This document shows, one piece after another, positions 10,202 through 21,922 of a stretch of DNA of 64,000 nt. The stretch is from Phaeodactylum tricornutum CCAP 1055/1 (lineage: Eukaryota > Bacillariophyta > Bacillariophyceae > Surirellales > Neidiaceae). Location: assembly GCF_000150955.2 (NCBI RefSeq), contig NC_011679.1, positions 806,001 through 870,000 of the forward strand, in the 5' to 3' direction. The notes beneath the pieces are model-generated. The model did no database searches, had not been told where the DNA came from, and saw only the letters and a program-made list of their open reading frames with translations. Numbering within the stretch: position 1 is the first letter of the stretch; each line of letters starts with the position of its first letter. Position numbers and translations under genes: made by a program.

Positions 10202-11703
10202 ATGCCAGTGAGGGATTCTAGACTTCGAATTGGAGGGAAGGTGACGGCAAAGGCTTGTCATGTTGTGCATCTGAGCAAGTGTGCACAGAGATATGGCGTC
10301 AACAAGCACTCCAAGCGGCTTGTTGGAACAGTTCTAGACGTCACGACCACCCCTGTATCCGTTTCAACCGGGCATACCTCTACTTTGATTACAACAGTTT
10401 ATGATTTTGGAGAGAGTTTGTTCAAGGAAAAAACACTGAACATTCGGAGTGTAAAGGCATTTGTACTGCCAGAAGATGAAGGAATGTCCTTAATTGAGGA
10501 AATAGCCGCAGAGGCAGCAGAAGCAGACATGGAAGCCGGAAACTTGATGGAAGAAAGTGTCGAAGCCCCAGTAGCCGAAATAGTTGAAACCCCGGCTGAC
10601 ATAGAGCCCAATACCTTGGTCGACACAGAGCCCGATAGCCCAGTAGCCGAAATTGTCGAGACCCCGGTTGATGACAATACCTTGGCTGACACAGAGTCCG
10701 AAAACCTGGTAGCCACAGTGCACCAAACAGAGTGGTATGTGAATGAAAGAAAAACCCAGCTGGATGTGAGTGGCCATGTCTATATTAGGCACTTCTATAT
10801 CCATACTTCAGTTGGTGACCTTATTGGTCAAGACTCTGACAATGAGGTGAGATTTTCGCGCCTCAAATATTTTCTGCTCATGTTTCCGCTGACCCAGCTG
10901 ACTACTATGTGTTGGCTTACAAATTCTATGCTTGCTCAACAAAACAAGCATCCAATCACAGCCGGAGAACTTCTTTGGTTCTTTGGAATCCTCATACTCA
11001 CCACAAAGTTTGAGTTCAGTAGCCGGGCCCAACTATGGTCCACAACTGCACCCTCCCGACAAAGAGGGTGATGAGGAGGATGAGTATCTACCTCATGGTG
11101 CAAAGATTATCAAAGAACTTGTTTGTCCTTGGTGGGGGAATGATTGGATTGTGTGTGCTGATTCTTATTTTGCCTCCGTTGTGACAGCTGTCAAGCTTAA
11201 GAGGATTGGCTTGAGATTCATTGGGGTTGTGAAGTCAGCAATGAGAATATATCCAAGACACATGGTTAGCCTACTGCCAATGTACAGGAATAGGAAAGTC
11301 TGCTGGACAGGAAGAAAAGCAGAAGGATTTCTACAGTGCCTTAGCCGAGGAGCTGGTTGACAACCAGTACAATGATGTTGGAAGTCGCAAAGTTGGGAGG
11401 GATGAGTTGGACAAGGATAGCCCAACAATTTCCAGACCTGGAGAGCCGCAATGTGGTTTCTCCGCACATCTAACACCCACCAAAAGAAAAAGAAAGAACA
11501 AAGATGGTACTATTAAAAACCAAAGACAGCAGGGAAGGTGTTTGGTGTGTTCCAAGAAGACCACATATGTTTGCTCTGTATGCAATGATGTTGAGACAAT
11601 TGAAAGCAAAGCTCTGTATGCAAAGATGTTGAGACAATTGAAAGCAAAGAACCATGGATTTGCTACACAACGGGAGGGCAGCTATGCTTTGCCCAACACC
11701 TGA
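10202..11703 (+). pseudogene. piggyBac-like transposase (DDE_Tnp_1_7), broken
   Basis: Three overlapping or adjacent frames hold one disrupted transposase: about 10202-11071, 10990-11360 and 11407-11703. The first piece has the N-terminal domain, with LVGTVLDVTTTP, an acidic Glu/Ala-rich linker containing imperfect repeats, and then ILILTTKFEFSSRAQLW, typical before the catalytic core. The second piece keeps the second catalytic Asp in VCADSYFASVVTAVKLKRIG. The third has a C-terminal cysteine finger (CLVCSKKTTYVCSVC), as piggyBac proteins do. The block around the first catalytic Asp, expected between pieces one and two, is missing, so an internal deletion removed part of the core and the enzyme is dead. 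Confidence 0.75.
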
Positions 11704-12120
11704 CTGCCTTGCATGGTAGTGAAGGACTTTATAGTAGTAATTGGATACAAGTAACTCCTATTAATTATGGTAAAAATTTGTTTCTTAACCATCATAGCTA
11801 AATCCCTATTATCTGTATAGTTTTTTACTGTGTCTACAGGATTATCTACAGGATTTGGCCCATTTAAATAATTTTTTTGCGTCAATTGAAGGCAAAGAAC
11901 CATGGATTTGCTACACAACGGGAGGGCAGCCATGCTTTGCCCAACACCTGACTACCTTGCATGGTAGTTAAAGACTTTGTAGTACTAAGTGGATACAAGT
12001 AACTCCTAGTATTTATGGTAAAAATGTGTTTCTTAACCATCATAGCAAAATCCCGTTTACCTGTATAGTTTTGTACCGTGTCTACAGGATTTGGCCCATT
12101 TGTTTCTCTATTTTTGCGTC
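11635..12120. repeat. Tandem duplication, unit about 248 bases
   Basis: The stretch starting CAATTGAAAGCAAAGAACC at 11635 is repeated from 11883, and both copies run through the end of the transposase gene into its 3' flank. The copies look about 90 percent alike. A shorter 38-base duplication lies just upstream, near 11590-11665. Confidence 0.75.
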
Positions 12121-12433
12121 CTCAGCTGAGGACAAATGCCTGCCTCAGCTGAGGACAAGGGCCGGTAGAATAGACACTACTAGAGTAATCGAGTAGAAAA
12201 CGAAACGGAAAGCGTCCGTATTGGGTACGACCGCAACGATTGTTGATCCAACTCCATGTAAGGACAACGTCTCACCAGAAGTTCAATCGCGCACTGCTAA
12301 ACGCCAAGTCGCTCCCGACCACCACACAACAAATCACAGCCCCACAGTACCTACGAATATCCATGAGTACAATATAGACTAATAATCTTCGTAGTTCATT
12401 GTTTTCCTCAACTGTGATCTTCATTGTCGTTTT

Positions 12434-14130
12434 GTGTTCATCAATAGAACTACGAAGCAACCTAAGCGTCTCTCAGCTCTCAACCCTGCCCTACCGCCAA
12501 TCCGCCTTCTCTCTGTCCCGATGTCAACCTCTGCTCATTTCAAATTGAGCGACTTTCCTCAGAAAGTCCTTGACCCGATCGCCACCACCACCGTCCCACC
12601 AATTTACGCCACCATCAAACACGCGCAACGCCAACTCATGACCAATGCCGCCGCCATCCCAATGCTCAACGGTGGTGGTGCCCATGGCCACATGGCCTTA
12701 ACGCTCTCCCCTCGCGCTTACGCCAACATCAGCAACGTCCCATTCATCATTCCCGTCGCCCCGCCAGCCAATCTTCCCATTGGCACCACTCAACCCGAGA
12801 TTACCAAGAACAACAGCATCCATTAACACAATGCTGACATTTTCAATCTCTTTGTTGCCGTCAACAATGCTCTCCGTCAGCAGCTTCTTGACGCCATCCC
12901 CCGGATCTACATTCGCGCCATTGCGCATCCTTTGTTTTAATTCAGCAATATGACCTGTTTCAACTTGCTCCAGCACCTCTGAACCAAATATGGCACCATC
13001 AAGCCTGCCAAACTCCAGGGAAACTTTCAATCTATGTACACCCCATGGAACACCACTGTTATGGTATGTCTCCTTGCAACATGTCTCATGGACATGATTC
13101 ACCTAACATGGATGTCACAAGTGTGAATCAAAACTATGCACATGGAGTTAAGGAGGCACGCACAGAAATATTGTCAGCCTTATTTTGTGGCCTTGTGGAC
13201 TCACAATAAAGGGAGCATTTGTATGATTGCTTATGATTGCTATGTTTCTGGAGGCGCATGTGTTTAGACCTTACTTGTCGGTTTACAAGACCAAGGTACA
13301 GTGAAATACAATTGGAACATAGGAGATACAATTGTGGGAACAAAAGGGGTACCACAAAGCACATGGTGGGATTGAACAAGATCCTATACTCACCATAGGT
13401 ATTGTTCAAGGAACTTGTAGTTCCAAAAGTATATATACATGTGAAAGAAAGGTTGCCTATTGAGATTATGGCAGCTGTGGAAGATCAATAATTCAATGGC
13501 ATTTTGTGGGATTGTTCACTGGACTGAACAACAGATTGACTAGTTTGTAGAAGGTAATCACCCACTCATTGTTTTATAAGTTCATTGATCCAAATTGCAT
13601 TCTACGCATAGGTCCTTGTATCCGCTGTCTAATCCATGGGGAGCGTCATCAACAAGTTGAGTTTTACAGTCCCTAAGCCTCTTAGGTGTATTGCAGGTTG
13701 TTTGTCTCAACGCCCACCTTTGTTTACCACTCACTGTCCTAACAGTGATCTGTCCTACAGTTGTACTTTGGTAGTACTCCGTAACAACCACCAAGCCCAT
13801 ATGACAAGGCCATTGCTTTCTCCACCAACGGACACAACCCCATCTCTGAAGCTGCCGCCGTTTGGGCTGGCTACAAAGTCATTGCGCACTCCGGCCTGCT
13901 TCCCCAGGATTGAAAAGACTGGCAAAAACTACCTTGTGCTTCTCACACGCTTGCCAATTTTCAGGCCCACTTCTTGCTTGCCAACAAAGACCGGCGCCTC
14001 ACAGTCACCACCGGCTCCTTGGGCTACGCCAATGTTCTTGCTGCCACTCCCTCTCTGGCTCCCACGATTGTCTTGGACACTCTCAGTCTTCCTTTCTCTG
14101 CGCTTTCTGTGCCTAGAATTGTGCAGACTT
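12434..14130 (+). mobile_element. Ty1/Copia-type (diatom CoDi) gag fossil, broken and interrupted
   Basis: Two blocks match the gag region of diatom Copia-like retroelements. The first, about 12521-13110, includes YATIKHAQRQLMTNAAAIP and a GGGAHGHMAL turn. The second, about 13797-14130, includes TLANFQAHFLLANKDRRLTV. Between them lies some 690 bases of foreign sequence ending in a repeat described separately, so another element inserted into this one. The fossil is fragmentary, with several breaks, and no pol region or paired LTRs were recognised. It is old by appearance. Confidence 0.6.
13540..13796 (+). repeat. Unnamed dispersed repeat, copy A
   Basis: This copy begins CTAGTTTGTAG and includes TCTACGCATAGGTCC and a CCCTAAGCCTCTTAGGTG block. 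It aligns with copies near 14548-14930 (opposite strand) and 20297-20530 (same strand). Its right edge abuts the second half of the Copia gag fossil, so it marks the end of an insertion into that fossil. Confidence 0.6.
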
Positions 14131-14547
14131 GTAAAAACATAAACACATAGACTTTTCCTAGAGAGTTACATTAGTGATATCAACCCCATATGAACGCTTG
14201 ACGTCACGGTATAGTAGAATGCAACATGCAAGATGGCTGATGGTAGTTTTGACTGCAGATATGGTATCTAACAAACTGCCATTTTTGTTCAGGCTCTGAA
14301 GTTTCTCTAGTACAAGCTAGTCAACAATATCTGTGAGTATAGCGGCCTGTGTTGTTCTTGACGAGCTCATCTTGAACTTGTCAAATCTAGCCTGACAAGA
14401 CTGAGATATATTCTGATGCTGCGGTCATAAGGAATGGTATACTTCTTGCCAGCATGTCAGTTGCTTTGATACCAAGAATTGGACTAACAAAGTAGTGTCC
14501 AATCTCTATCAGTGGGACATGCGTGCTCCTGCCGTACGTTACAATAT

Positions 14548-14930
14548 ACACCAATGTACACCATATGGACAGAAGTGCTGTTAGGAACAGAGCCTGGTAA
14601 ACAGAAGAGGGCGTTGTTACAAACAACCGGCAATACACCTAGGGGACGTAGGGACTATAAAACTCTACTTGTTGGCAACACTCTTGTCACCATATACTAC
14701 CAAAGTACACCGTGTGGACAGAATGCTGTTAGGAACAGAGTCTGGTAATCCAGGGAGGGCAATATTAGAAACAACCGGCAATACACCTGAGGGACTTGGG
14801 GACTATAAAACTCTACTTGTTGGCAATGCTCCCTTTTTGTTAGGCCATGGATACAAGGACCTGTGCATGAAAAGCAGTGTGGATCAAAGAACTTACAAAC
14901 AATGATTGAAGTATTAGAGCTATAAACTAG
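14548..14930 (-). repeat. Unnamed dispersed repeat, copy B, with internal tandem duplication
   Basis: On the minus strand it starts in CTAGTTTATAGCTC at 14930 and follows copies A and C. Its far half is duplicated in tandem: units start near 14548 and 14698 and share GACTATAAAACTCTACTTGT. With copy A it makes an inverted pair around the second gag fragment. Confidence 0.6.
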
Positions 14931-16855
14931 TTCTCATTGATCTTCCAATTTGCCAAGACACAACAAAACCCAAGGAACAAATTCAACTGTACACAAATAT
15001 CTTTCTTCCGTCAAAGTATCCTTATACTATGACGCGCGCTCACATATACTTATAGTGGAACCGAAAATATCTTCATAACATGCATGGCGCGGAAAATGGA
15101 GCGCATTGACTTACATCCGTTAGCCAGGCAATGAGTAGTGTCTGTCCCACATAGTTGCCACCGTCAGAACATCCCAGTCGTCGTCTGTACGACGCTACGG
15201 ATAGAGGCAATGTTTTTCGGATCATTACCGAAATGTCATTTGCGAAGGCAGTGCGAAGTGACACGTGTATGCATTTAAGGATGCAGCAACTGTGACACGC
15301 AAGACGACATGTCTTGCCGACCAAGAAATCATCTTTACATAAGCGATTTTCTCTATTATGGTCGTCCCTTGAGAGGTAAAGAAAATACCTTCTCCACGTC
15401 TACAAACTGGGATTGAATCGAAGCAGATAAGTCTGCATACAATCAAAGGGTCTCATGTTCATCTGCATTCATTTGCAGTCATCTGGATTCTGCGGGATCA
15501 ACGCATAGAAGACAGTACAGAGGCTACGGTCTCCATGAATATGATTGACCAGAACATTACTATCCCAGTGATGTGAATATCCGTGGAGAGTAGTACTGAT
15601 TCTACTGAGACTCCTAAGGGAGCTCCAAGGGATTTGTTTGCACTCAAAAAGATTACATCCATATTTGTCTCTACTCACAATTCTAAATTCAGTCGAGGTC
15701 AAACTGATTGAGTTACCGATTAATTACAATACAATCAGGGCCTTACGAGGCTTTCCCCTTTATTCATCTTACTCTCTCATTGTATCAACAATACATTGCG
15801 TGAGTATAGAAGAATCCGTTAGCATGGCAACGGTTGAGTCCCAAAACAGTCACATCATGTTTCTGAATACTCAACTGGGATTGGACCTGTCCGAAACCAT
15901 CTGTGTCCGGATTTGTGGGCAAACACACAAGATTAGTTTTAAAAGGCTCGCCTGGGGTGTCACGACCCACGTAGTGCGCGCCATCACGCTAACCGGTACT
16001 CAAAACTGTAAATCTAGTTGACAGCAGTCTATCAGGCATTGCTCCTTGGCCACTTTTAAACTTGATGATACTCTCACAGTGGAATCTAGAACATGCAAAG
16101 ACAAAATAGAAAGAGCCACTGGCAAACTGTGCTACCTACTAGGTAAGTTGGCCAATGAAGAATATAGCAGCAAGGGAGGAAATACACACTGTATCCTCCT
16201 TTGAGCTTTCTACGGTGTCACGGTGTAGTACCATGTGATACGTCTTCTAAGGATGTCCGTCCAGTAGACGTCAACACGGTGAATGGCAGTTGGAGTGTTC
16301 ACAAGGGAGAAGTGAGTTGTATGGAAGTTAATTCGGTCTTATTGTATGGATGTATAGCAAGCTGAAAGGGAATTGTAGAGACATTTCAGAGAAAACGGAG
16401 CCTGCAAAATCATTCAAGAGAGAGCAATGCAAGAACATTTAAGATTTATCTTACATTAACGTTTTTCTTCGACCATATTGCCACGTTTCCTTTACACTAC
16501 CACGAAACGTCGTGGAGCTCTTGGAAGTCTGAACCACGGTAGAGTCATGAGTTTTCTTGAAATCAGAAAGTCGAACCAAGGCGTAGTCAGGAGAGGTCTT
16601 GGAATCAGCCACCCATCCATACATATCACGACAATAATGAATAATATAACAAAGAAAACAACATATCCATTCGTTCATGATGAACATAAGAACAAGGATA
16701 ACAACAAACCTCCTATTGTTTTTACAAGAACCTTTCGTCAAGGTACAGTGTGTTTTGTTATCCGAGAATTCGATCTTGTATGAAGCTATTTTAACAAGCG
16801 TCCGACCTTGCCTGTTCTTGCGCGGTCACAAGAATCGGCAAAAATTTTCTTTTGG
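14931..16855. other. Repeat-derived or empty stretch, no supported gene
   Basis: Only short frames are seen (the longest is 15638-16021, 127 codons, starting at a non-ATG codon). None shows a recognisable domain. Context between decayed elements suggests old mobile DNA, but I could not name a family or find paired ends. Confidence 0.35.
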
Positions 16856-17899
16856 TCAAGCTGCTTTTTCCAAGGGAGATAAAAGTTCATTCTGCGGTTC
16901 AAGTTCTTCCCACATTTCGATTGGGTAGTCCATCTGCGTACGTTCGTACATAGCTTGGTCGAATTGCGAAATATTTCTGATGTACTGTATTGCCGCAGTA
17001 CTCAATTTAGATGCCTTTAACTGAGCCGGCAGTGAGTTATGGTTGTACACGCGCATTTCGGCTGCCTTGCTGGCGTTGCCCAGAAGTACGTGCGCCAACA
17101 GGGGTTCCGTCTCGGTCGACAAGGTTTCGGTCCGACCAATCCAGTCCATATCTTGCCGCATCATTTCGTAGATGTCAACGCATTCTCGTTTTTTAACATC
17201 GGGACGTGTAGCGTTTTTGAAAATTGTATTATGGTCCTTGACGAGTAGCAGGCATTGGAGATTAGGACTCGCGGTGGCCACCAGCGATTTTTCCGTCGCA
17301 GGCCAAAGCGGCCAAAAGCAGCCTTTCTCGCCAAAGGAACAGGGTTCGGCGTAAAAGAAATTGAAATTTGAAACGGCGAACGAAACTGGCTCACGCAGGA
17401 CAGTAAATGTGAAGAGCGAAGTATTGTACTGTGTCGCAACAGCCCGCCATTTTTCAATAGCATTGTGCAATGGTTTCATACCAATACTACGGAATCCGTG
17501 GAATTCGAGAAATAGGATAGGTTTCGTTGGATCTGTTGGCTGGCCTTTGAGATAACTTGTAGCCTCAACAGTATAGTTTTTGAAGAGTGCCGGTGTATCG
17601 AGGACCCAAAGACGTCGTACACCCGGCATTTGGGCAACATTACTCCTGATTGTGGTTCCTCCCGTCTTGGCGACATGAAAAAATATGACCACTCCTCCAG
17701 TTTCAGACATGTCTGGTAGCCGCTTCTTTACCCTTGGAGTTACGGCAAGTTGTTTGCCAACATTCTCAGACAAGAAGGCGACCCTTGCATTCTCAATGCT
17801 TACGGCTACAACGCCCAACGCGGCAAGCAACAAAACCACTTGGAATATTCGATTCTTGATCGGATTTGGCGGGCGTACCTCTTTCCTCTCTGACAGCAT
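16856..17899 (-). CDS. Sulfotransferase-like type II membrane protein
   Basis: From ATG 17899 the product has 347 residues. It has a short basic tail, one membrane anchor (about residues 18-36, IFQVVLLLAALGVVAVSI), then a luminal P-loop-like domain. FFHVAKTGGTTIRS near residue 75 is the 5'-phosphosulfate-binding loop of PAPS-dependent sulfotransferases. TVLREPVSFAVSNFNFF near residue 165 fits the 3'-phosphate-binding Arg/Ser segment. The fold matches the heparan/chondroitin-type Sulfotransfer_2 group. It probably sulfates glycans in the Golgi; the acceptor is unknown. The frame extends to an ATG at 18058, giving 53 more residues, but that start would place the anchor unusually far in. The motif TCACTGTCA (17944-17952) lies just upstream. 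Confidence 0.8.
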   Translation of the reverse strand: MLSERKEVRPPNPIKNRIFQVVLLLAALGVVAVSIENARVAFLSENVGKQLAVTPRVKKRLPDMSETGGVVIFFHVAKTGGTTIRSNVAQMPGVRRLWVLDTPALFKNYTVEATSYLKGQPTDPTKPILFLEFHGFRSIGMKPLHNAIEKWRAVATQYNTSLFTFTVLREPVSFAVSNFNFFYAEPCSFGEKGCFWPLWPATEKSLVATASPNLQCLLLVKDHNTIFKNATRPDVKKRECVDIYEMMRQDMDWIGRTETLSTETEPLLAHVLLGNASKAAEMRVYNHNSLPAQLKASKLSTAAIQYIRNISQFDQAMYERTQMDYPIEMWEELEPQNELLSPLEKAA

Positions 17900-18562
17900 G
17901 GCAGCTCCTTTGATCGCGGTCCTTCTAAATCCTTTCTGAAAATTCACTGTCAGGAGATGTGAGCATGGCCGTTCCCTGCTATTGTGTATAAAAAACAAAG
18001 CGAGAAGCTCGTACCACAGACGCAGGATGTACCGGACTGGCGCAGCCTCGCCATCCATTTGCCAAAGGAACTATCAAACGCAAGTCTCTGGCGCGCGCTT
18101 CTATGTATTTTTTTTAAATTCAGAGAAAGAACGTCCTTCATGTTCAAAATTTCTCAGATTTATACTTTTGAATGTCTCAAATTGCGAGACATACACGTTT
18201 CTCCAAATAGCCGTTCCTGCGTAGAGAAGGAATCGCCCCTAACCGCCTATTTTCTGTGCCCACAAAAGGATATTACATTAACTCGAAAAACGGAATCACA
18301 ACCAGCATTCCTTGTCTATGGTACTCCCTCTTCAGAGAACCATATCTTGAACCTATGCTAACAGCAACCTGATGCCTAATAATGTAATATCAGCTTGGTG
18401 TACAAATTTTCAGGATGGTTGACTGTAAATTAAGGAATGATGAAGGGAGTGCATATCTGAAAATATGGATGTGGAGTCAAGCACTTACCTATGATACCAT
18501 TGTTGCCCTAGAGGTAAATAAGACTGCACAAGTGACAGAAAGCCAATTTGAAGAGACTCTCT
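17900..18562. other. Upstream region of the sulfotransferase-like gene
   Basis: It holds two copies or variants of the recurring nonamer, TCACTGTCA at 17944-17952 and TGACTGTAA at 18420-18428. No separate gene is supported. It ends at the left terminus of the small piggyBac-related element. Confidence 0.4.
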
Positions 18563-19062
18563 AGTGTCTATTCTCATGGACAATATCCTCATATGAGGGT
18601 ATGAAAAACTAGCCCCAAAAAACCAATGGAAAACAGATGTACATTGTGTTATTATTGCAATAAGATGAAAAAACTACCTTTCACTATCATAGTTGTTGCA
18701 GTCATTATAGCTGTGTTGATAAGACTTACCACTGATCTTAATACCATGCAGTGATAACTTTAACAAATTTGGCACTCATGGACAGTTTGCAAGTGCATGG
18801 AGAAGAACATTTTACCTGTATCAGTAGGACAAATCCACTGCTCTTTTGACTTTTCTGGCCTGTCTTTGGAAAGGAGGCAACAATACTTTGTTGGTGGTGG
18901 TAGCAACAGCAGTTCCTACAGGTGGCATTGTCTTGATGGCGGGGTCCAGAGTGGTGACCAGATTTCAATACTCTTCATGTGAAGAATCTTCTCCTTTGTA
19001 CAGCCATCTCCAAAATCAAACCTTGCAAACAAGCCATCCAAATTAGGGTTACAGGAGAACAG
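18563..19062. mobile_element. Small non-autonomous relative of the piggyBac-like element
   Basis: It begins CTAGTGTCTATTCTC and ends GAGAACAGACACTAG, a near-perfect 15-base inverted pair sharing CTAGTGTCTATTCT with the larger element at 9875. Just inside the left end a TCCTCATATGAGG palindrome repeats the sub-terminal design of the larger element. About 0.5 kb of non-coding interior and no transposase suggest a MITE-like derivative. End coordinates are accurate to about 15 bases. Confidence 0.6.
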
Positions 19063-19079
19063 ACACTAGACTGATGATT

Positions 19080-20296
19080 AGTCAGAAGAAAAGGTCACTG
19101 AATCATAGATACCAGTAAATACAGGTCACCATAGGATATCAAAAAATTACTGCTTTTTAGCTATCTAGAAACCATATCTTTATACCGGTAATGGAGAATG
19201 GGAATATGGTATAAGTGGAGCACCTCTTGGCTTGATACCTAGATACTTCTTTTGGAGTCAAGTTCCTGTTAGAACAACAATTCTCACGTCTAGAATCGTT
19301 AAGTAAGGAGGTGCGGAAACTTCCTTAAATAAACAATTACTTAGGGTGAATCCTTGTTGTTCGTTAGAGAACCGTGGATCGTGTACCAGCTAGGTACGTA
19401 GGAAAGGACAATAGTCGTTACCTAAGTAAAGCGGGACGACGAGAAAGATTCGATCACACAAGGGAACCGTCACGTGGTTGTTGCACACCAAACAATTGGG
19501 ATCGGGATTAGCGATCCGACTGTTGATGGTAGTCAAGTACGGTTGACAATACAAACCGACGGGTTTCCGCAAGGGTGAACAATCAGTCTCAACGAAACAA
19601 TCGGACGAGCAGATCCCTACATGTAGGTGGCAGATCTCTCGACAGGAAAACCACACAACAAACACAACACGAGTAGGACAAAGGAATCTCAACGGACCAA
19701 TGAGTAAGACCTACAAATACTACCTTTGTTGTACAATTGTATGGGGGGTGACAATAGTTACTTGTTAAGAGTATAAGAGACGGCTGTGTTGGCGGGCCCT
19801 TTTCAAAAATTGTGAGACTCTTTACACAGAGATCAGATTCCGAAAGAAACAAACCAAAGTCGCAAATCAGTACAGCACCTGTAGAATTGTACGCCTGGAG
19901 TTTTCCTTGTGAGTGATCCAGATACTTATGACACCATTCACACTTGTGACTGGGAGGGATAATATGTACGATGCATACAGCATTGGTACCATTGTATTTG
20001 TGCACTAACAGTTCCTAGCAAAAGCATATTTGTTGGAGCCACCAGTAAATGAGTGTTTGTATCCACCTTGTAGAATGTAATAGGTATGCTATCAGCTCAT
20101 ATATCTGTGCATCTTGTCAATAGTAGATATGAAATTATTCATTCAATATATCAAAATGGATGTAGCCAGTCAGAAGTTCAAGCAAATGTGGGCATGTTTT
20201 AAGGATACTATGACAACAAAAGAAGATTTGGTTACATTTGGATGTGTTTCTCATTGTCAGGTTTTGCTGTGTATGGGCAGAATTGGGAAACAAGAG
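19080..20296. other. Unassigned repeat-rich stretch
   Basis: The longest frame is 138 codons on the minus strand (19589-20005). It contains CEWCHKYLDHSQGKL but has no family I recognise. It lies between two mobile-element remnants and is probably old repeat DNA. Confidence 0.3.
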
Positions 20297-20530
20297 CTAG
20301 TTTAGAGCACTAAATCTTCAATCATTGTTGTATATGTTCTTTGATCCTTAATGCTTTCTACGCATAGGTCCTTTTGATGCTGTCCACCCCAAGGAGAGCA
20401 TTGCCAACAGGTAGCGTTTTTAAGTCCCTAAGTCCCTTAGGTGGATTGCAGGACATTTGTAACAACACCAACCTTTGTTCACCAGACTCTGTTCCTAACA
20501 GTGTTCTGTCCCACACTCCGTGACAACATG
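20297..20530 (+). repeat. Unnamed dispersed repeat, copy C
   Basis: It starts CTAGTTTAGAGCAC and carries TTCTACGCATAGGTCC and AAGTCCCTTAGGTGGATTGC, parallel to copies A (13540) and B (14548-14930). It supports one repeat family spread over 7 kb. Confidence 0.6.
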
Positions 20531-20959
20531 GCTGAAATGCTTTGATGTTTGCAATACCTGATCAATTGCTCCATAGTAACATTGTGACATGACATGGCTG
20601 TACAGAATTTAGAACACTGCAGAGTTTTGCTCTTGAACCTATTTAGAATATCCATCCTTTGTCAATCTGAGACACTTTCTGCATTCAACGAAACAAGCAG
20701 GTATAAAGAAAACTGAAAACTCCCAAAAATGCAAGTGTTGAAGGCCTGCTTATTTTTGTCAATGATTTTGTCCATTCCGCAAAATTTGAGTCATGTATAA
20801 CCCATTGGGTAAATTACAGTCACAAAACAACTATGCACCTATGCAAAAATTTCCAGTTCTGGCACATTTTTGTACAGCAGTGACAGCTACCAAGAAGTCA
20901 AACGACGCACGGCCGCGGCGGCCGGTCGCTCCTTTGACAAAGGCGCCTAAGACGCGGAC

Positions 20960-21922
20960 GACCGCAACTACCAACCCAAAGAAAAGAAAAGAGTCTTAAA
21001 GAAGAGGGTATCAAAATGCATGAAATACTGCCCGGGGCTGTGCAAGGCAGACGCAATCAGTACGCCCAGACGGTGCAAAAGGCCATGAAGCCGCATCCTT
21101 TCAAATTGCTCAACTCGTCATACCAAACTTTCAACAATTCCAAAATGATTTTCATGGCATGCTTGGGCTCCCTCTTAGTCAGCAGCTCTTCCATGTTCTG
21201 TAGTACATCACAAGTCGCTACTACGGTTTCAGTGCGTACTGGCAATTGTGTGGGAGTGTCTTTTCCCAAAGCGCCATTGGGGATGCAACCAGAATCCGTC
21301 ACGGAGACAGGTGTGGCAGAGATTTTCCTTGTCAACCTCCACGGCAGCCTGTTTTTTTTAAACGAGTGCTGACGGGCTTGGCAATGTGCCCGGACATGGG
21401 AATATCTCTAGAATGCACTGTGCTGGACCTTTTACCTGCTCACTCACAGCTTTGCCCGAGAACAACGGCTTGTGGGGTTCTTTGTTGTCCGAAATCTCTT
21501 TGGGGGCTTGCAAGTAAAAGCTGAGCTCCACAAACGCCCTATTTGACAGGATGAATTTGTGCTGATCCCCCTTACTCTCAATGCCTTGCGTTGCTTTCTG
21601 TACTTTCTCCTTTTTGTCGCCACTGCCCAATGCCTCAGCCAGTGTTGTATTTTGCATCTTGACAAAGAAAGAGTTGGCTGCTTGTTATTCGCAGCTATCG
21701 ACGTTTTCGATCAAGGATGTGGGGCTGAGGAGGAGGCAAGTTTCATGGAGGGAGCTGCTGAATTGAATCATATTGGCTACGCATAGTATATAGGGTTGTT
21801 CTTAACTAAAAAGATTACTTAAAGTTAGAAAGTATTTCCCACGAGAATAAAAACGCTTAGAATCAGTGTGATTTTTCCCAAATAGCGAAAATTTCAACCC
21901 TGCTTATCCCAAATAGCGAATT
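20960..21922 (-). mobile_element. Truncated copy of the 2.4 kb inverted-end element
   Basis: The right end (about 21840-21922) holds ATCCCAAATAGCGAATTTTCC, here shown by ATCCCAAATAGCGAATTTT, matching the ends of the element at 32401-34792. Inside, on the minus strand, two protein remnants are seen. One is at 21358-21657 (KKEKVQKATQGIESK, then PHKPLFSGKAVSEQ), and its parallel occurs at about 34080-34250. The other is at 21057-21335 (DVLQNMEELLTKREPK). No matching left end was found, so the left boundary is approximate. The protein family is not recognised. Confidence 0.5.

Larger units (their letters stand above)
9875..12183 (+). mobile_element. Decayed piggyBac-like DNA transposon
   Basis: The ends match as inverted repeats: CTAGTGTCTATTCTAC at 9875-9890 and its complement, GTAGAATAGACACTACTAG, ending at 12183. 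Just inside each end lie palindromes of the type CCTCAGCTGAGG (one degenerate pair on the left, two near-identical copies on the right at about 12119 and 12143). These are plausible transposase binding sites. The interior holds remains of a piggyBac-like transposase. No TTAA target duplication was found at the edges, so either the element's target site differs from classic piggyBac or the ends have decayed. Confidence 0.7.

Noticed and set aside
9860-12200. TTAA target duplication for the piggyBac-like element
   Set aside because: Neither edge shows TTAA, so the classic target site cannot be claimed.
15638-16021. Frame of 127 codons as a gene
   Set aside because: It starts at a non-ATG codon, lies among decayed repeats and shows no domain.
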